Below are positions 16,537-25,641 of a stretch of DNA of 64,000 bases, in pieces. The notes under the pieces were generated by a model. The model worked only from the letters and a program-made list of their open reading frames with translations. It was not told the origin of the DNA and searched no databases. Source of the DNA: a virus; IMG/VR virus record IMGVR_UViG_3300023192_001558, positions 45,454 through 109,453 of that record; one strand, written 5' to 3'. Each line of letters begins with the position of its first letter. Positions within the stretch are counted from its first letter, which is position 1. The position numbers were made by a program, and so were the translations under genes.

Positions 16537-17126
16537 ATCTCGTCTCCTAAAAGATAATCGCAGCTTAGTGTTTGACTTGACCCCCAACTGTATAAGTTAG
16601 CGTATTCAATCTTAAGCTGTGTTTCAAAGTGAATACCGCCTTTGAAAAAGTTTTGTCGGTATTCATCTGTAATAGCTTCCCTTCCTTTATAAAAGAAAAA
16701 ACCATTAGCTGAATCCTGACCTGAACCCCGCATCCAATAACCCCAGAGTAGATGTCGATAGCTCCAGCTGTTAGTATAAGTAACACTCTGCTCACCATCA
16801 ACGGTGATGCGTATACGCATGGGTTGGTTCATTCCGTGCAGCGCACTTAAAATCCCCTTCCCATCAAGCTGTAAGTAGAGTTTAAACTCTCCTGCACCAC
16901 CTCTATCTGTCCTAAAGCTATCACGTGATAATGTGGCGTTATGTTCCGTATCTGGTGTTAGTGTACGGTATTGCTCCTGATATGCATTGTCTTCTCGACC
17001 AAAGACATTAGTAGCAAAAATCACATCACGTAAACCGAAAGCTGGATAATAAAAACGTTCTATTATCTCTTCGCCGTCGTCGGATACAGGTAGTAGTGTA
17101 TATAAATCATAAGGCATGTTTGACAC
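16533..17126 (-). CDS. Tail/baseplate-type protein, unknown
   Basis: 197 residues, rich in aromatic residues and beta-type sequence (FKLYLQLDGKGILSALHGMNQ; MRIRITVDGEQSVTYTNSWSYRHLLWGYWMRGSG). It has no transmembrane helix or enzyme motif. ATG 17126 follows AAAAGGTG. Its end overlaps the start of 16111-16536 by 4 bases, so the two are translated together. The cluster position between two paralogous ~365-residue proteins and the fibre genes supports a tail role. Confidence 0.5.
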   Translation of the reverse strand: MSNMPYDLYTLLPVSDDGEEIIERFYYPAFGLRDVIFATNVFGREDNAYQEQYRTLTPDTEHNATLSRDSFRTDRGGAGEFKLYLQLDGKGILSALHGMNQPMRIRITVDGEQSVTYTNSWSYRHLLWGYWMRGSGQDSANGFFFYKGREAITDEYRQNFFKGGIHFETQLKIEYANLYSWGSSQTLSCDYLLGDEM

Positions 17127-17202
17127 CTTTTTATATTAACAACATTAAGACGATAAACTGCCTCTAATGTACACGTACTACTGTAGACTCATAGGATATT
17201 TT

Positions 17203-18291
17203 TTAGAAGCTCTCTGGACGGTCAACGTAGTTGCGCCATTCTGTATTAACTTCTTCGATCTCTTGAAGAAGATTCTTGGTTTCAGTCTCAGCGAGACGTA
17301 ATTCTTTATCCGTAAGGTCTGGGTTCTTACCCCACAACCATCCTGTTCTGTATGTTTCCCCATTAAGACAAGAAGTTGTCATTCGTGTTACGCAAAGATG
17401 GACGTCATCCCAATTTTGCTCATTATCGTCAAGTTCGATATACAATGCATTACGCAGTGGGTTAAGGTATTCAAAATAGTATTTGATACGCTCACCCGAT
17501 AGCTCTGAGCCATGTAGATGTATTAACGTTACATCATTCTCTATCTCTTTGTAAGACAGGGAGTAACGCGCCACTCCTTTAGCTGAGATTATCTCAAACT
17601 CAACAACGTTGATAGCATTTTGATCGATAGAACGATCAATCAACAGACGCAACGCACCCGTGTAATCCCCAGGATAGAAAGCCGCTTCATCTTGAGTGAT
17701 CAATTTAGTACGACCCACATCAGACGTTTTCTTGGCAAGTTGTTTAAGGATTTGCGTGACAAATGCCTCGTTAGACACGTCTACAGCGTCTTTAACGTTA
17801 CCAATACTTTCTACCAGTTCACTTAAGCCAACTAGGTCGTACCCGCTGTGCTTGTGGTCTTCTGGTGGATAAGCCGTCTTCTTGTTTTTTATATCATCCC
17901 AGTAGACTGTCATGTCAGACACACTTAACGTGGATAATACTTCATGGATAGCTGCTGCTTCTGAGGCATAACGCTCACCTACGGTTTGGTAGCTAAGCAT
18001 CAATTCGTTAACGGTTAGGTTCTCGTTTAACAACGCAACGCCCGTCACAACTTCATGACCGGTATCCATGGTGGCTTCTTGATACAAGTAAACTAACTTA
18101 TAATCGTCGCCAGGTACAAGAGGGTTGCCGCCTTTAGGGGTAAGGGTAAAACCTTGCGCGTAGAAAGGGGTATGGGTGGGCACGATGATCTGTTTACTCA
18201 CCGTGTCTAAGGTGACAATTTCACCTGAGATTGCGTTGGTTGATGCCACCGCTGTAGGATCAAAGGGGTACTTTTGTAATTCAGGTAACAT
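17203..18291 (-). CDS. Baseplate/fibre-type protein, paralogue A
   Basis: 362 residues, start ATG 18291 with AAGGAG. It is a distant paralogue of 18995-20116: both have PFYxxGFxLT near residue 40, PLxxGxDYxxxxxY, a G-(T/S)-x-x-x-L-(N/D) strand, SYQ(T/V)(V/M)G near residue 110, then a helical YPPxxHxxxGxDLxxL segment near residue 150. The C-terminal half is different in the two. The pattern fits virion proteins with a common attachment domain and different distal domains. Function beyond that is unknown. Confidence 0.6.
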   Translation of the reverse strand: MLPELQKYPFDPTAVASTNAISGEIVTLDTVSKQIIVPTHTPFYAQGFTLTPKGGNPLVPGDDYKLVYLYQEATMDTGHEVVTGVALLNENLTVNELMLSYQTVGERYASEAAAIHEVLSTLSVSDMTVYWDDIKNKKTAYPPEDHKHSGYDLVGLSELVESIGNVKDAVDVSNEAFVTQILKQLAKKTSDVGRTKLITQDEAAFYPGDYTGALRLLIDRSIDQNAINVVEFEIISAKGVARYSLSYKEIENDVTLIHLHGSELSGERIKYYFEYLNPLRNALYIELDDNEQNWDDVHLCVTRMTTSCLNGETYRTGWLWGKNPDLTDKELRLAETETKNLLQEIEEVNTEWRNYVDRPESF

Positions 18292-18319
18292 AACCCGCTC
18301 CTTAGTGAGATTGCATAAA

Positions 18320-18342
18320 TGGGTAGGGATTTACCCTACCCA
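18320..18342 (-). terminator. Stem-loop between minus-strand tail genes
   Basis: TGGGTAGGG (18320-18328) pairs with CCCTACCCA (18334-18342), loop ATTTA. It sits between the stop at 18365 and the start at 18291. No octamer and no T-run. Confidence 0.5.
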
Positions 18343-18364
18343 TCGATGTGTTTATGATCAGTGA

Positions 18365-18949
18365 TTATACCGCACCAGCGATAACAATCCATTTTGATTC
18401 CGCCTTCATCCAACGTAACCAAACCCAACCGTAATCTGATGAAATTGTCAATGGGTCATCATCAGCCACATCTTCAATCGGCCCAGCGATATTAATAGCG
18501 TTGTTACTGGCGCGACCGTAGCGATCTTTAATGATAATCTCTGAACCATCAAGAATCGCCCCATTAGAAGGAAGTGTACGCGTTAATACGTCATCACGTA
18601 CATCTGCTAACCAGGTAGACCACGGCGTTAAATCACCATCAGGAGCCATGTCGTTTACCATGGTACGGGCAACGCGGCCTTCCTCGTAAAGGATGTTAAA
18701 CGCCTGTGCGTCAATAACAGCCTGGTTAACTTCATCGCGGGCATTAGCGGAATCGTGGGCGGCTGTAATAGCAGCTTCGGTTAAACTATATATGTCTGCT
18801 TTTTGAATCTCCTGCAACGCCTTAGCATTGTAGAACATATCTTCGGACGTACGTGATCCTGCAGCAAGTTTACTGAGTCGTTCGTACTGACCATTGACCA
18901 ACTCTCTAACAGTCGGTATTTCATTAGTCGTAGTATCATTATCGGCCAT
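18365..18949 (-). CDS. Unknown structural-type protein with helical N-terminal half
   Basis: 194 residues from ATG 18949, with GAGG upstream. A GTG nine bases earlier overlaps that site. Residues ~15-95 are strongly helical and Ala/Glu/Asp-rich (EAAITAAHDSANARDEVNQAVIDAQA), like a coiled-coil stalk. The C-terminal ~80 residues are compact and beta-like (ILDGSEIIIKDRYGRASNNAINI; DYGWVWLRWMKAESKWIVIAG). The WxWVRW-type ending resembles short fibre tips, but the match is only by eye. Confidence 0.5.
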   Translation of the reverse strand: MADNDTTTNEIPTVRELVNGQYERLSKLAAGSRTSEDMFYNAKALQEIQKADIYSLTEAAITAAHDSANARDEVNQAVIDAQAFNILYEEGRVARTMVNDMAPDGDLTPWSTWLADVRDDVLTRTLPSNGAILDGSEIIIKDRYGRASNNAINIAGPIEDVADDDPLTISSDYGWVWLRWMKAESKWIVIAGAV

Positions 18950-18994
18950 TAGGGGCACCTCAAACAGAAATTAGGAGTGAATAAGATGGTCGTT

Positions 18995-20116
18995 TTAAAT
19001 GTGCTTAAATAGCCCGGGATAAAACGAGTTTAAACTTAGCTTGGTCAGGCGACTTTCTATACGATCCAAACCTAAGATTTTCTCAACAAGCGTAGCTTCA
19101 CCAGTCACATCATTGGCAAAATAGACCACGTAGCCTTGGTTGTAAATCTGTGGTACGGTCGTCCCAATAGTGATCGAACGGATAACCACATGGTGGTTGC
19201 TCCACGTATCACCTTTACCTAAATAAATAGTGGGATAGTTATCAACGTCATAGGTGAAAAATGCGTCCAGGACGTGACGGTGACCTTGGTAAGTCGCTTT
19301 AGTATCTTCCCAGCTAGCACCTGCTACCGTTTGATAACGGCTACCAACTAAACCTGAAAGGTAATAGATAGTAGGTTCGTCTTCGCTTAATACTGCAACT
19401 TCAACAGTAACACGCAATGCATTATTAAGCTTAGGCAGGCGAATAGCCACAGAGCCTACTTGGTTAGCGAAGCTATATCCATTAGCAGGCGCAGGTTTGT
19501 GAGACCGGTTAACTACAGCCATTTGACTGAGTCGATCTTCCAAACCTAAGATTTGATCGATAGCATGAGTATGGTTAGCTTTATACTCACCGCTAATAGC
19601 CGCTCGAATATCCTCAAGGGCTGCAATGACGTGATTAAGATCCGTCAAATCTTCACCATCCACTACGTGAGCAGATGGGGGGTAGAATTCTGGCAACCCG
19701 ATGATATCTTCCATTGTGCGGGTGTCCGCAAAGGCCGATAGGGTTCCAATTTCTTCAAGCAGTTCACGGCCTTCTTGGCTATGAGGACCACCCATGACCT
19801 GATAGCTTTCAATGGTGAAGTTACCATTAAGAGAACGATCTAGTATGGTTACACTTCCGTAAGCGTCACCACCTAAGTTATCTTCAGGTTTAGTGTACTG
19901 ATGGGTAAAGATATAATCCTTACCTAGTTTCAAAGGGTCAGCACTATCCTCATGGGTGAGTATAAAACCTTCTTTGTAAAAGGGAGATATGTTCGGAATA
20001 ATAATGTGGTAATTGTCCCCATTATCCGCCGTTAAGACATGTTCCTCGTCTCGCCTTAGATTAGAAGCAGCCTGACCCGTCGGGTCGTAGTCGTAGAGGT
20101 AGCTTTGATCTGACAT
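18995..20116 (-). CDS. Baseplate/fibre-type protein, paralogue B
   Basis: 373 residues, ATG 20116 preceded by AAAGGAG. It shares the N-terminal ~180 residues' pattern with 17203-18291 (PFYKEGFILTHEDSADPLKLG; SYQVMGG; FYPPSAH). The C-terminal ~180 residues include NRSHKPAPANGYSFANQVGS and beta-rich sequence with a conserved-looking histidine pair (HRHVLDAFFTYD), as in receptor-binding or tip domains. It is the first gene of the minus-strand tail cluster and has a promoter-like ACCTATATTGAC just upstream. Confidence 0.6.
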   Translation of the reverse strand: MSDQSYLYDYDPTGQAASNLRRDEEHVLTADNGDNYHIIIPNISPFYKEGFILTHEDSADPLKLGKDYIFTHQYTKPEDNLGGDAYGSVTILDRSLNGNFTIESYQVMGGPHSQEGRELLEEIGTLSAFADTRTMEDIIGLPEFYPPSAHVVDGEDLTDLNHVIAALEDIRAAISGEYKANHTHAIDQILGLEDRLSQMAVVNRSHKPAPANGYSFANQVGSVAIRLPKLNNALRVTVEVAVLSEDEPTIYYLSGLVGSRYQTVAGASWEDTKATYQGHRHVLDAFFTYDVDNYPTIYLGKGDTWSNHHVVIRSITIGTTVPQIYNQGYVVYFANDVTGEATLVEKILGLDRIESRLTKLSLNSFYPGLFKHI

Positions 20117-20133
20117 TCTGACTGACTCCTTTG

Positions 20134-20145
20134 GTCAATATAGGT
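20134..20145 (-). promoter_or_regulatory. Candidate phage promoter ACCTATATTGAC (minus strand)
   Basis: On the minus strand ACCTATATTGAC differs by one inserted or changed base from ACCTATATTAC. It lies only 18 bp before the ATG at 20116, leaving just enough room for the AAAGGAG ribosome site. It would drive the whole tail cluster. Confidence 0.4.
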
Positions 20146-20244
20146 AAATATAATTAATAAAATACATGGGGTTCACATAATATTTAACCCCCGTGTAGGT
20201 AAACTATGATTAGACCATTAAGATATCTATAAAGGAGACAGGTT

Positions 20245-21444
20245 GTGTATACCTTATCACGTGCCTTTGTACAGCAGGGTCGGCAATGGGAGTCGGTAGA
20301 CGTCTCCAATCTGACCTTTGTAGAATTGTTTCAAAGTTATAAAAATGTAATCTTCGTTTTGATCGTCGGTGGCGAAGAACGTGCAGTGCTGTTAAACGAC
20401 CTAGATAAGTCGCTACGCTATAATAAAACAACAGTAAGCGATTGGTTAGTAGATAACACTAAAACCTTACCATGGCTATCCACAGTTCCAAATATAGACC
20501 ATCCTAAGTCGGTGTTCTATGCTGACGTCTTTGACCATGAGTTTACGGTCAAACGCTCTGACCATACTAAACACATCGATAGTCCTAACATAGGAAAGAT
20601 GGGACCTGATGCATTAATCACCCATGAGGGTATTGATTACGTGCAATTAGCCAAACACAGCCTCTTTACTGTTAACGGCTACGTGCATCGTGTCAGTGCT
20701 TCCAGTCAAGGTCTATATGTATTGCGTGCTGGTGAAACACTAGAGCGTACAGACAGCAACCATTTTGGTCTGATTAACTTCTCTCAACTTGGTGAGATTC
20801 AAACCCACCCCATTAAAGAAGAGCAAGTTAAAGTGGATATCCGTATCCCTGCTCATGAACAAGTGATGGTGACGTTGCCTGATGTGGACTTTAGTACTAA
20901 AACAGTTTTACTTTGCATTGGTGGTTATTTGGTTATACTAGATGACACCTATCAAGTAGTGGGTGATCACACGCTGAAGATAAGCTTTAAGCATTATCCA
21001 CTTATTCGCCGTGTATTGCTATCACGTGAAGACATTCAGTTAGATGATCTCATTAACCCCATTGGTAACATCCAGGTTAAAGACATCCAATCTAGCTCTT
21101 TTATTCGTCGCTATTTAAGTCATCCCTTTAGCTTTATCATCACCATTGATAACGATAACATTGCATTAAGGGAAGAGCGCTTACAGGAGACGGGCCTACC
21201 TGGTAAGTTTAGATCAGCAGAAATCCCCCAAGGTATCTTGATGGATAACGAAGGACTTATTGCTGAGTATAGTCTGATAGGCTCACCTGATGACTATTTA
21301 GTAAGTGCACGGGTCAAAGAAGAGAAACAACTTCTATTAGACACAGTTATGGATTTACCTATAGCTGCAACACCCATGCGGTTTCCTACGTCTAGACGTG
21401 ATAGACAACCACCACGTTTAGTAAATCTGTATACTGTACTGTAA
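20245..21444 (+). CDS. Unknown virion-type protein
   Basis: 399 residues from GTG 20245 with AAAGGAGA upstream. The sequence is soluble and rich in beta-type hydrophobic/polar alternation (VKVDIRIPAHEQVMVTLPDV; TVLLCIGGYLVILDDTYQVVG). No nucleotide-binding or catalytic motif is seen. It is divergent from the tail cluster and convergent with the Rad50-like gene. Size and surroundings suggest a virion protein, but this is weak. Confidence 0.5.
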   Translation: MYTLSRAFVQQGRQWESVDVSNLTFVELFQSYKNVIFVLIVGGEERAVLLNDLDKSLRYNKTTVSDWLVDNTKTLPWLSTVPNIDHPKSVFYADVFDHEFTVKRSDHTKHIDSPNIGKMGPDALITHEGIDYVQLAKHSLFTVNGYVHRVSASSQGLYVLRAGETLERTDSNHFGLINFSQLGEIQTHPIKEEQVKVDIRIPAHEQVMVTLPDVDFSTKTVLLCIGGYLVILDDTYQVVGDHTLKISFKHYPLIRRVLLSREDIQLDDLINPIGNIQVKDIQSSSFIRRYLSHPFSFIITIDNDNIALREERLQETGLPGKFRSAEIPQGILMDNEGLIAEYSLIGSPDDYLVSARVKEEKQLLLDTVMDLPIAATPMRFPTSRRDRQPPRLVNLYTVL

Positions 21445-21490
21445 ACGGCATAAGCTAACCACCCGGCCTCACGGCTAGGTGGTTAGGCTT
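21445..21490. terminator. Bidirectional stem-loop terminator
   Basis: CTAACCACC pairs with GGTGGTTAG. TATGCCGT follows on the minus strand (complement of 21445-21452), and GCTTTTATAC follows on the plus strand. It lies between convergent genes ending at 21444 and 21491. Confidence 0.8.
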
Positions 21491-23989
21491 TTATACTGCA
21501 AAGCTCACATGCTCATTGTAAACAGACGGTAAAGTTACATTTTGGTCATCTAAGACACATACCTCTGCATTTGTAAATCCTCCACTGAAGCTAGCGAAAT
21601 GATTAACAAGAAATAACTGAGATGCTTGTCCTGTCTCAACCAACAACTTAATGTATCCCATTAAACGATTACGATGTACTGCATCAAACGTACGACCAGT
21701 CTCATCTAGAAGCATGGGGTACTCGTGTAAGTCCATGAAATGCATAACCGTTACCATGAAGGCAAAGTCAATCATCTCCATCTGACCCTCAGACCCCAAG
21801 CTGATATCACTAACAGGATGATCATCATCACCCACTAGGAATGGGAACTTATAATCTAATGTTCCTGCCTGGTTAGCGCACGGCATGACTTGTAAACGGT
21901 GTCCCCATACCTTACCAATGATGGTATTCATCTGATCTAATAGACACTTAATGAACCCTGTCATTTGGTCTGCAATGATACCCGTTGATGGTGAAAGCAT
22001 ATGTTGAAGATCCTGCCAACCCTGTGTTTCTTTGGTCAGCTGTTCTTGTGATTCTTTTAACTCAGCAATCATTTGCTCAAGGGTATTCTTTTGACCTAGT
22101 GTCGTGTTAAGTGTAGAAAGAGTTTGTTGACGCTCTCGCAATACATTGTCTATTACCGATTGACGCTGCGCTTCGATAAGTTGATCCCGTAAAGATTCTA
22201 AATCTACCAAAGCATCGCTTACGATTTTCTGGTCTTCAAAGAATCGTTCAAATATCGCTTTACCCTGCTTCAGACGAGTAATCTCACGATCTACGTCAGC
22301 AATGTGACCTATAACCACACTGAGACGTCTCTCAAGCTCCTCTATGCGCTTTTCTACCTCTAAACCATCTAAGCCCTTACTTTCATGAAACTTCTTAATA
22401 GAGGCGTCGATAAAGGCTATCTCTGAATCAATGATTTGTTCGTCACGATACATCATGACGTAGTCTTTAAAGCTCTCGTAAGTATGGAGAATTTGAAGAG
22501 GTGAAGTATCGTAATGCTTATCACGCTTAACTTGACTCCATAATGGATTTGCTCTTGGGTAGCTTTCCATGATGGCCTGTAGGCGATTAAGATCACGAAC
22601 GTATTGCTGATAGGCGTTAATCTTCTCAACAATGGTTTCATTTTCTCTTTCTTTACTTTCCAAAGCATTAGTTAAGTGTTCTACCTGTATCTTAGATTCC
22701 TTTAACTCATTGTCAGAAACACCTGGACGCCATATGTAGTTACACTTAGGACACTCCATTTCCTTGGCTTGCTCCATGTGGTGTATACGGCTCTGTAAGC
22801 CATCTATCCGACGTCTTAGACTTAAACGCTCACGGTCCATCTCTTTAACGTAGAGTACTGCTTCCTGATAAGCTGCTTTATCGTACTGCGGTTTCATCTG
22901 ACTAGGCATATCAACAACCCAATCCCTTAAAGGAACAAAGACAGAATCAACTTCTTTATACAAAGCGGCGGCATCCTGCTTAGGAACCTCCCAGGGGTGA
23001 TTGTAAGCGATTAAGCTTTTCTTCTTTTCTAACACTTTACGTTTTTCTAGAAGATCATCTAAACTATTAGCCCCTAATTCACTCATTTGACTTAACATGG
23101 TCTGTAGGTCATTAAGGGTTTCTGTGTAGTTATCCCTTTTAGCGGTGTGACTTGCGTGGTCAAGTTGAAGTTTAACAATGCGATTATCAAAATCCACAAC
23201 TGAAGTAAACTTCTCTTTAATCCAAGTTTGTAAGTCGGTCTTTAGAACACGTTTTGCCAAACGCAATACATTGTCACGACGTTGTTGGATATCTTGTTTG
23301 ACAGACTCTGGACTACGGGTAGAGGTTCGTCTATCTGTCAATAATGCTTCGATGTCTTTATGACATTCGTCTACACGCTCCTGTAAGTTAGTAGACGCTT
23401 CTAACGACACTAACCTGGCCTGTTGCTGTGCCACTTTCTCTTTAACGTGTTTAAGCGCACCCTGGTTGTCCCTAGCTGCTATTCTCACCGCGTCGTAGAG
23501 ACTATATGCATAACTCATGTCAGTGGTACTTAGATTAGCTATCCACTCACGTCGTTTAGCAGGTGCCATTTTAGTAAAGCGCAATTTGCCAGTCAAGACC
23601 GCATGTAGAGACGACGTATAGCCCAGCTCACGCTCTACTAGATCTTTCTGTACCAAAGCCGTGCCACCTGGATTTAACTCTACACCGTTTCTTATAAAAG
23701 AATGTTTAGCACCACGGCTAATCTCAGAACGTAGGATAAAGTCTTCACCTTTAAATTGAATGTGAAGTTCTTTATACCCACCTTTATCAAAATCACTAGG
23801 GTTGGCAGGTAGCGGTGTTAATTCACTTAGTAGACTTGATTTACCTGAACCGTTTGTTCCCAGCAGAAGCTGCATGGGAGTTGAAAAATCGATACAGATA
23901 TAAGGTATCTCGCTCAATGCAAAACGTCTATACTTACTCAGTATAAGTTTTTGTATCTTCACGCTACGTTTCCTTTTTTCATTATCCAT
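21491..23989 (-). CDS. Rad50/SbcC (T4 gp46)-like SMC-type ATPase
   Basis: 832 residues. Walker A GTNGSGKS at 44-51, then long coiled-coil arms interrupted by a zinc-hook C-P-K-C at 413-416, an ABC signature-like LGSEGQMEMIDFAFM near residue 730, Walker B MLLDE at 759-763 (D762, E763) and an NHF (D-loop/switch His-type) near 797. This is the layout of Rad50, SbcC and phage gp46, which with a nuclease partner process DNA ends for recombination-dependent replication. No Mre11-like nuclease is adjacent, and the neighbour at 23959-24468 lacks a phosphoesterase motif. ATG 23989 overlaps that gene by 31 bases. Confidence 0.9.
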   Translation of the reverse strand: MDNEKRKRSVKIQKLILSKYRRFALSEIPYICIDFSTPMQLLLGTNGSGKSSLLSELTPLPANPSDFDKGGYKELHIQFKGEDFILRSEISRGAKHSFIRNGVELNPGGTALVQKDLVERELGYTSSLHAVLTGKLRFTKMAPAKRREWIANLSTTDMSYAYSLYDAVRIAARDNQGALKHVKEKVAQQQARLVSLEASTNLQERVDECHKDIEALLTDRRTSTRSPESVKQDIQQRRDNVLRLAKRVLKTDLQTWIKEKFTSVVDFDNRIVKLQLDHASHTAKRDNYTETLNDLQTMLSQMSELGANSLDDLLEKRKVLEKKKSLIAYNHPWEVPKQDAAALYKEVDSVFVPLRDWVVDMPSQMKPQYDKAAYQEAVLYVKEMDRERLSLRRRIDGLQSRIHHMEQAKEMECPKCNYIWRPGVSDNELKESKIQVEHLTNALESKERENETIVEKINAYQQYVRDLNRLQAIMESYPRANPLWSQVKRDKHYDTSPLQILHTYESFKDYVMMYRDEQIIDSEIAFIDASIKKFHESKGLDGLEVEKRIEELERRLSVVIGHIADVDREITRLKQGKAIFERFFEDQKIVSDALVDLESLRDQLIEAQRQSVIDNVLRERQQTLSTLNTTLGQKNTLEQMIAELKESQEQLTKETQGWQDLQHMLSPSTGIIADQMTGFIKCLLDQMNTIIGKVWGHRLQVMPCANQAGTLDYKFPFLVGDDDHPVSDISLGSEGQMEMIDFAFMVTVMHFMDLHEYPMLLDETGRTFDAVHRNRLMGYIKLLVETGQASQLFLVNHFASFSGGFTNAEVCVLDDQNVTLPSVYNEHVSFAV

Positions 23990-24468
23990 GCGTTATAAAA
24001 ACCCAGCATGGATTTAAAATCCATCGTTGCAAGTTTAGTTGCATTATCTAAGTGGAACACAACCTGCGACTTCCCGCACTGTACTTTACTTGGATGAATG
24101 GTATAAATATTAAAAATGAATCCTGCTTGGGTTAGTAATTCACCCGCTTGGCGACTAGGGAACCATGTACCGAAATCTTTTATTTCCATACCTACCCTAA
24201 GCCCATGGTACATCCTAAGACCTTCATCACTAGGCTCAGGCATCGCAGGCATTTGATCTTTATAATAGTTAACTGCCTTAGTTAGGCTAGTGTCGTACAC
24301 CGATGCAGTAAAAGGACCATACGAGTCACCGTCAATGATTTTCTCACATCGACAAATAATGACATCGTTAGATTGATCCCGCGCTATGGGCTTAAGTGCG
24401 TTTGGTTCTTTACGTAGCTTATTTGCTTGTTTGTTCTTTGCTATAAAACGTCTGTGTATCATGCCCAT
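23959..24468 (-). CDS. Unknown protein coupled to the Rad50-like ATPase
   Basis: 169 residues with a very basic N-terminal ~30 residues (HRRFIAKNKQANKLRKEP) and a mixed alpha/beta remainder, including C-R-C-E-K around residue 41. It overlaps the Rad50-like gene by 31 bases, so the two are in one transcript. Coupling suggests an accessory role in DNA-end processing, which is inference. It lacks the D-x-H, GD-x-H-D and GNHD motifs of the Mre11 family. The start is the first ATG after GGGAGAACG. Confidence 0.5.
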   Translation of the reverse strand: MGMIHRRFIAKNKQANKLRKEPNALKPIARDQSNDVIICRCEKIIDGDSYGPFTASVYDTSLTKAVNYYKDQMPAMPEPSDEGLRMYHGLRVGMEIKDFGTWFPSRQAGELLTQAGFIFNIYTIHPSKVQCGKSQVVFHLDNATKLATMDFKSMLGFYNAWIMKKGNVA

Positions 24469-24579
24469 GGTGGCGTTCTCCCTATCTCAAAAGATAGTGT
24501 TATTCTGTTTAAATTGACAGTCGGTAATTACTGTTAGTGTCTTAATGTTGTGATTGGTATCTTTAACACGAGGTAAATG

Positions 24580-25590
24580 ATGACCTTACAAACTCGATTA
24601 CGCGTAATCTCTATTGGCATAGTTGCTGAGAATAAAGAACGCGATAACCCCGAAGTCTTAATAACCCCAATAGAAATACTTCCTTTTCAATTAGGAGAGG
24701 TTAAAGAAGACAAAACAACGTTCTTTAGTAAAGGGCTTGATGGTTTTGGTAAAGAATGGTCAGCACAAGTAGATGTAGATAAAACGATCAAAGCCACATG
24801 GTTAAGTCTAGAGACTAACCGTGAAACGCCCCCTAACCTTATGCGTGGCGAGCAAGTGTTATTGTGGCAATATGCTGACACTGATAAATACTTCTACACT
24901 AGCATGGGGAGAGACGATCCACTGCGACGTTTAGAAACTGTTGTCTATCGTTGGTCGAATGAGCCAGATGTCACTAAAGACATAGAGGCGCTGACTGATG
25001 AAAACAGCTATCGCCTTACTATCTCCACGCATGATTCTAAGATTGAGTTAGTTACTAATAAAAACAACGGTGAGCCTTTTGCTTACCAATGTCTATTAGA
25101 TACTAAGAACGGTAAATTTACCTTTACCGACGATGTTGATAACTATCTATTCCTAGACAGCGCTAATACTCACATCAAAGCCCATAACAAAGACACCACG
25201 TTCTTTGAACTTAATAAGAAAGACATCAATGGCTACGCGCCACAAGACATGACCTTTACGGTTGACCGCGATGTCTCTATTACAGTGGGCCGACACATGA
25301 CCTTTGATATTGGTGGTAACTACAGTACCACGGTAGGGGGTAGTGAAACTGTAGATGTTAAAGGGTCTATCTCTATTAAATCAGGAGGTCCTCTCACTGT
25401 TAATAACCCGTCTACTAAATACACCACACCCAATACTGAATTTACAGGTAATGTAAAAATAGGGGGTGCGCTAAATGTAAGTGGTGGTATCACTGGCGAG
25501 GGTACCATCAAAGGTAAGAGCGGTGACTTTAAAGACTTTAAAGCCTCCAATCCTATCAATGCTAAAACCGTCTATGCTCCTGATGGCTAA
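24580..25590 (+). CDS. Baseplate spike protein (gpV / gp5 C-terminal type)
   Basis: 336 residues. The N-terminal part contains a charged, OB-fold-like domain (residues ~10-130). After residue ~200 come short valine/glycine-rich repeats: DVSITVGRHMTFDIGGNYSTT, TVGGSETVDVKGSISI, NVKIGGALNVSGGITGEGTIKG. This is the triangular beta-helix pattern of trimeric tail spikes such as T4 gp5 C-terminal part and gpV of P2. Two ATGs are adjacent (24577, 24580). GAGG at 24570-24573 suits 24580 better. It ends at TAACGGCATA, the terminator element. Probable role: membrane-piercing tip under the baseplate. Confidence 0.75.
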   Translation: MTLQTRLRVISIGIVAENKERDNPEVLITPIEILPFQLGEVKEDKTTFFSKGLDGFGKEWSAQVDVDKTIKATWLSLETNRETPPNLMRGEQVLLWQYADTDKYFYTSMGRDDPLRRLETVVYRWSNEPDVTKDIEALTDENSYRLTISTHDSKIELVTNKNNGEPFAYQCLLDTKNGKFTFTDDVDNYLFLDSANTHIKAHNKDTTFFELNKKDINGYAPQDMTFTVDRDVSITVGRHMTFDIGGNYSTTVGGSETVDVKGSISIKSGGPLTVNNPSTKYTTPNTEFTGNVKIGGALNVSGGITGEGTIKGKSGDFKDFKASNPINAKTVYAPDG

Positions 25591-25641
25591 CGGCATAACC
25601 TACCTCTACCCGTCTAAAGGTAGAGGTAGGGTCTTTATGCG
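25588..25641. terminator. Bidirectional stem-loop terminator, copy 1 of an inverted pair
   Basis: CCTACCTCTACC pairs with GGTAGAGGTAGG (25599-25630). On the minus strand TATGCCGT follows (25590-25597). On the plus strand GTCTTTATGCGT follows. The whole ~50-bp element is nearly identical, inverted, to the one at 38242-38293. Confidence 0.85.

Noticed and set aside
20165-20200. Imperfect hairpin in the divergent gap (ACATGGGGTT with AACCCCCGTGT) as a terminator
   Set aside because: It lies between two divergent start regions, so no transcript should end there. It could be an operator but no support beyond the inverted repeat.
24514-24519. TTGACA as a host sigma70 -35 box before the spike gene
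   Set aside because: No matching -10 hexamer lies at 16-18 bases. The phage seems to use its own polymerase signals here.
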